Below are positions 7,901-8,305 of a stretch of 8,305 nt of DNA, in pieces. The notes under the pieces were generated by a model. That model saw nothing but the letters and a program-made list of their open reading frames with translations, ran no database searches and had not been told where the DNA came from. Origin of the DNA: DAIDKA01 sp035943195 (GTDB taxonomy: Bacteria > Pseudomonadota > Gammaproteobacteria > Steroidobacterales > Steroidobacteraceae); assembly GCA_035943195.1 (NCBI GenBank), contig DASZCK010000085.1, positions 1 to 8,305 of the forward strand. Reading direction: 5' to 3'. Numbering within the stretch: the stretch's first letter is position 1; every line of letters begins with the position of its first letter. A program made the position numbers and the translations under genes.

Positions 7901-8060
7901 GGGCATCACCATCGTCGGCGGCCTGCTGGTGAGCCAGGTGCTGACGCTGTTCACGACCCCCGTGATCTACCTGGCATTTGACCGCATCGCCAAGCGCCTG
8001 ATGGGCAGAAAGAGTGCTGACCTCGCCGCGCCCGGGGCACTGGCGGACCAGCCGACGTGA
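4947..8060 (+). CDS. mdtB: RND multidrug efflux permease, MdtB-like
   Basis: This is an inner-membrane RND (HAE1-type) proton/drug antiporter subunit of 1037 residues, almost the same length as E. coli MdtB. In E. coli, MdtB and MdtC form a mixed trimer that exports bile salts, novobiocin and similar compounds. The N-terminal RPVATTLLMIAILV (TM1), PTIQV and YPGASPEV segments and the GASVIT stretch are family hallmarks. A large periplasmic loop follows to about residue 335. TM2-TM6 span about 337-490 and include the proton-relay pair D401-D402 in GFVVDDAIVMIENI. A second periplasmic loop ends near 850. The last TM bundle carries K921-K922 in GIVKKNAILMIDFA, the lysine region of the relay, so the pump looks active. 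Many stretches, such as LPSDLP-type and NGAPxRLxDVAT, read closer to MdtB than to AcrB. The ATG at 4947 has GAGCAGG five bases upstream, and an in-frame stop at 4917 excludes a longer form. Its TGA overlaps the mdtC start by four bases. Confidence 0.95.
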   Translation: MNPSRIFVLRPVATTLLMIAILVVGALGYEELPLAALPEVSYPTIQVQTFYPGASPEVITSAITAPLEKQFGQMPGLNQMSSTSSAGASVITMQFNLALAIDIAEQEVQAAISGAQNLLPQDLPAPPIYAKVNPADAPVLTLGVTSDVLPLTQVEDMADIRIAQKLSQVKGVGVVSISGGQRPAVRAVVNPSALAAYGLNLDDLRTTISVANQNGPKGTFDGPSRAYTINTNDQLRSATEYSQIVVAYRNGAPVRLKDVATLIEAPENTKLGAWMNTTPALIINVQRQPGANVVDVVDEITAMLPGLEATLPAGVVVTPLTDRTVTIRASIKDVQFEMILAVLLVVLVIFLFLRDLRATLIPSLSVPLSLIGTFAVMYLAGYSLNNLSLMALTIATGFVVDDAIVMIENISRYVEAGEAPLDAALKGAGQIGFTIISLTVSLLAVLIPLLFMQDVVGRLFREFAVTLAVTIIISAVVSLTLVPMLCALLIKQRKPGEDSHEDQSKWLEPTIAWYGRQLTWVLEHQRLTLYVAVATLVVTAGLYILIPKGFFPDQDTGLIQGVSVATESISYQAMAQRQQALAAAVLKDPDVLSLSSFIGVDGNNVTLNSGRFLINLKPRDQRSDTVTGVIHRLQQETAGVQGITLYMQPSQDLSLDNTVSRTQYQFILESADADTLGTWTPKLVSALRERPELADVVSNLENNGLAAQIVIDRDTAARLGVSVGTVDNALYDAFGQRIVSTIFTQSNQYRVIIEADPKAYASTDSIQSLYVPSAAGGQVPLSALAKVEMQAKPLLINHLAQFPAATVSFNLAPGASLGSAVDSIESVEKSLQMPDSISTTFEGAALAFRNNLSNELLLLLAAVLVMYIVLGVLYESFIHPVTILSTLPSAGIGALLALIVFGDDLTIIALIGIILLIGIVKKNAILMIDFAIDAERNQGMAPREAIYQACLLRFRPILMTTVAAIFGALPLMFGTGTGSELRHPLGITIVGGLLVSQVLTLFTTPVIYLAFDRIAKRLMGRKSADLAAPGALADQPT

Positions 8061-8305
8061 ATATCTCGGCGCCGTTCATCGCCCGCCCGGTCGCCACCAC
8101 GCTGCTGACGCTGGGACTGGCGCTGGCCGGAGCGGCCGCCTTCAACCTGCTCCCGGTCGCACCGCTTCCCAAGATCGATCTGCCGGCCATCTACGTTTCG
8201 GCCAATCTGCCGGGGGCCAGTCCCGAAGTGATGGCGGCAACGGTGGCGACGCCGCTGGAGCGGCATCTGGGCGCCATCGCCGACGTGGATGACATGACGT
8301 CCGGC
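8057..8305 (+). CDS. mdtC: RND multidrug efflux permease, MdtC-like, N-terminal part (3' end outside window)
   Basis: The GTG at 8057 lies inside the mdtB stop (GTGA overlap) and opens a frame that runs uninterrupted to the right edge, giving 83 residues. They read MNISAPFIARPVATTLLTLG, then a first membrane helix, LPVAPLPKIDLPAIYVSANL, LPGASPEVMAATVATPLERHLG and DVDDMTSG. The VAPLPKIDLPAI and VSANLPGASPE segments are those of MdtC, where MdtB has SALPEVDYPTIQV-type sequence, so this is the second pump subunit and not a repeat of the first. The overlap implies translational coupling with mdtB, as expected for subunits of one mixed trimer. No strong ribosome binding site precedes it (only GGCGGA at 8042-8047), again fitting coupling. 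About 950 further residues, including the proton-relay residues, should lie to the right, so integrity cannot be judged. Confidence 0.94.
   Translation, partial: MNISAPFIARPVATTLLTLGLALAGAAAFNLLPVAPLPKIDLPAIYVSANLPGASPEVMAATVATPLERHLGAIADVDDMTSG

Noticed and set aside
4986..8108. Identical 13-base ACCACGCTGCTGA in the first helices of mdtB (4986) and mdtC (8096)
   Set aside because: It encodes the shared TTLL of the conserved RPVATTLL segment in two homologous pumps, so it reflects gene homology and not a functional DNA repeat.

Overview
The window is GC-rich bacterial DNA with dense coding, and every gene I can support lies on the + strand. The contents are the 3' end of an hrpA-type RNA helicase gene and an mdtABC-type RND efflux cluster. 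Together with the G/C-biased third codon positions, this suggests a high-GC proteobacterium, probably gamma or beta. I cannot name a genus from the sequence alone.

Layout, left to right. (1) Positions 1-1643 hold the C-terminal part of an HrpA-like ATP-dependent RNA helicase (DUF3418 region), cut by the left edge. (2) Positions 1660-2850 hold a Rieske non-haem iron oxygenase alpha subunit of the phthalate 4,5-dioxygenase-like type, with complete Rieske and mononuclear iron ligand sets. (3) Positions 2853-3293 hold a small gene of unknown function that starts two bases after the oxygenase stop. (4) Positions 3294-3566 are a 273-base gap. It holds two hairpins, a possible 21-codon leader ORF and a possible remnant reading frame, but no convincing gene. 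(5) Positions 3567-4913, 4947-8060 and 8057 to the right edge hold an RND tripartite efflux cluster: periplasmic adaptor (MdtA-like), first inner-membrane pump (MdtB-like) and the start of a second pump (MdtC-like). The two pump genes overlap by 4 bases.

How the genes work together. The oxygenase and the small gene look like a translationally coupled pair, perhaps read through from hrpA because only 16 bases separate hrpA from the oxygenase. No ferredoxin or reductase partner is visible. MdtA, MdtB and MdtC would form an inner-membrane RND pump with a periplasmic adaptor, exporting compounds through an outer-membrane channel not encoded here. Whether the oxygenase and the pump are functionally linked (modifying then exporting a hydrophobic compound) is speculation from proximity only. 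The 273-base gap argues for separate transcription.

Most of the window is ordinary. The parts most worth a second look are the oxygenase with its unrecognised partner gene, the odd 3' end of that partner, and the leader region before mdtA. I found no CRISPR array, insertion sequence, tRNA, rRNA or other clear mobile element.
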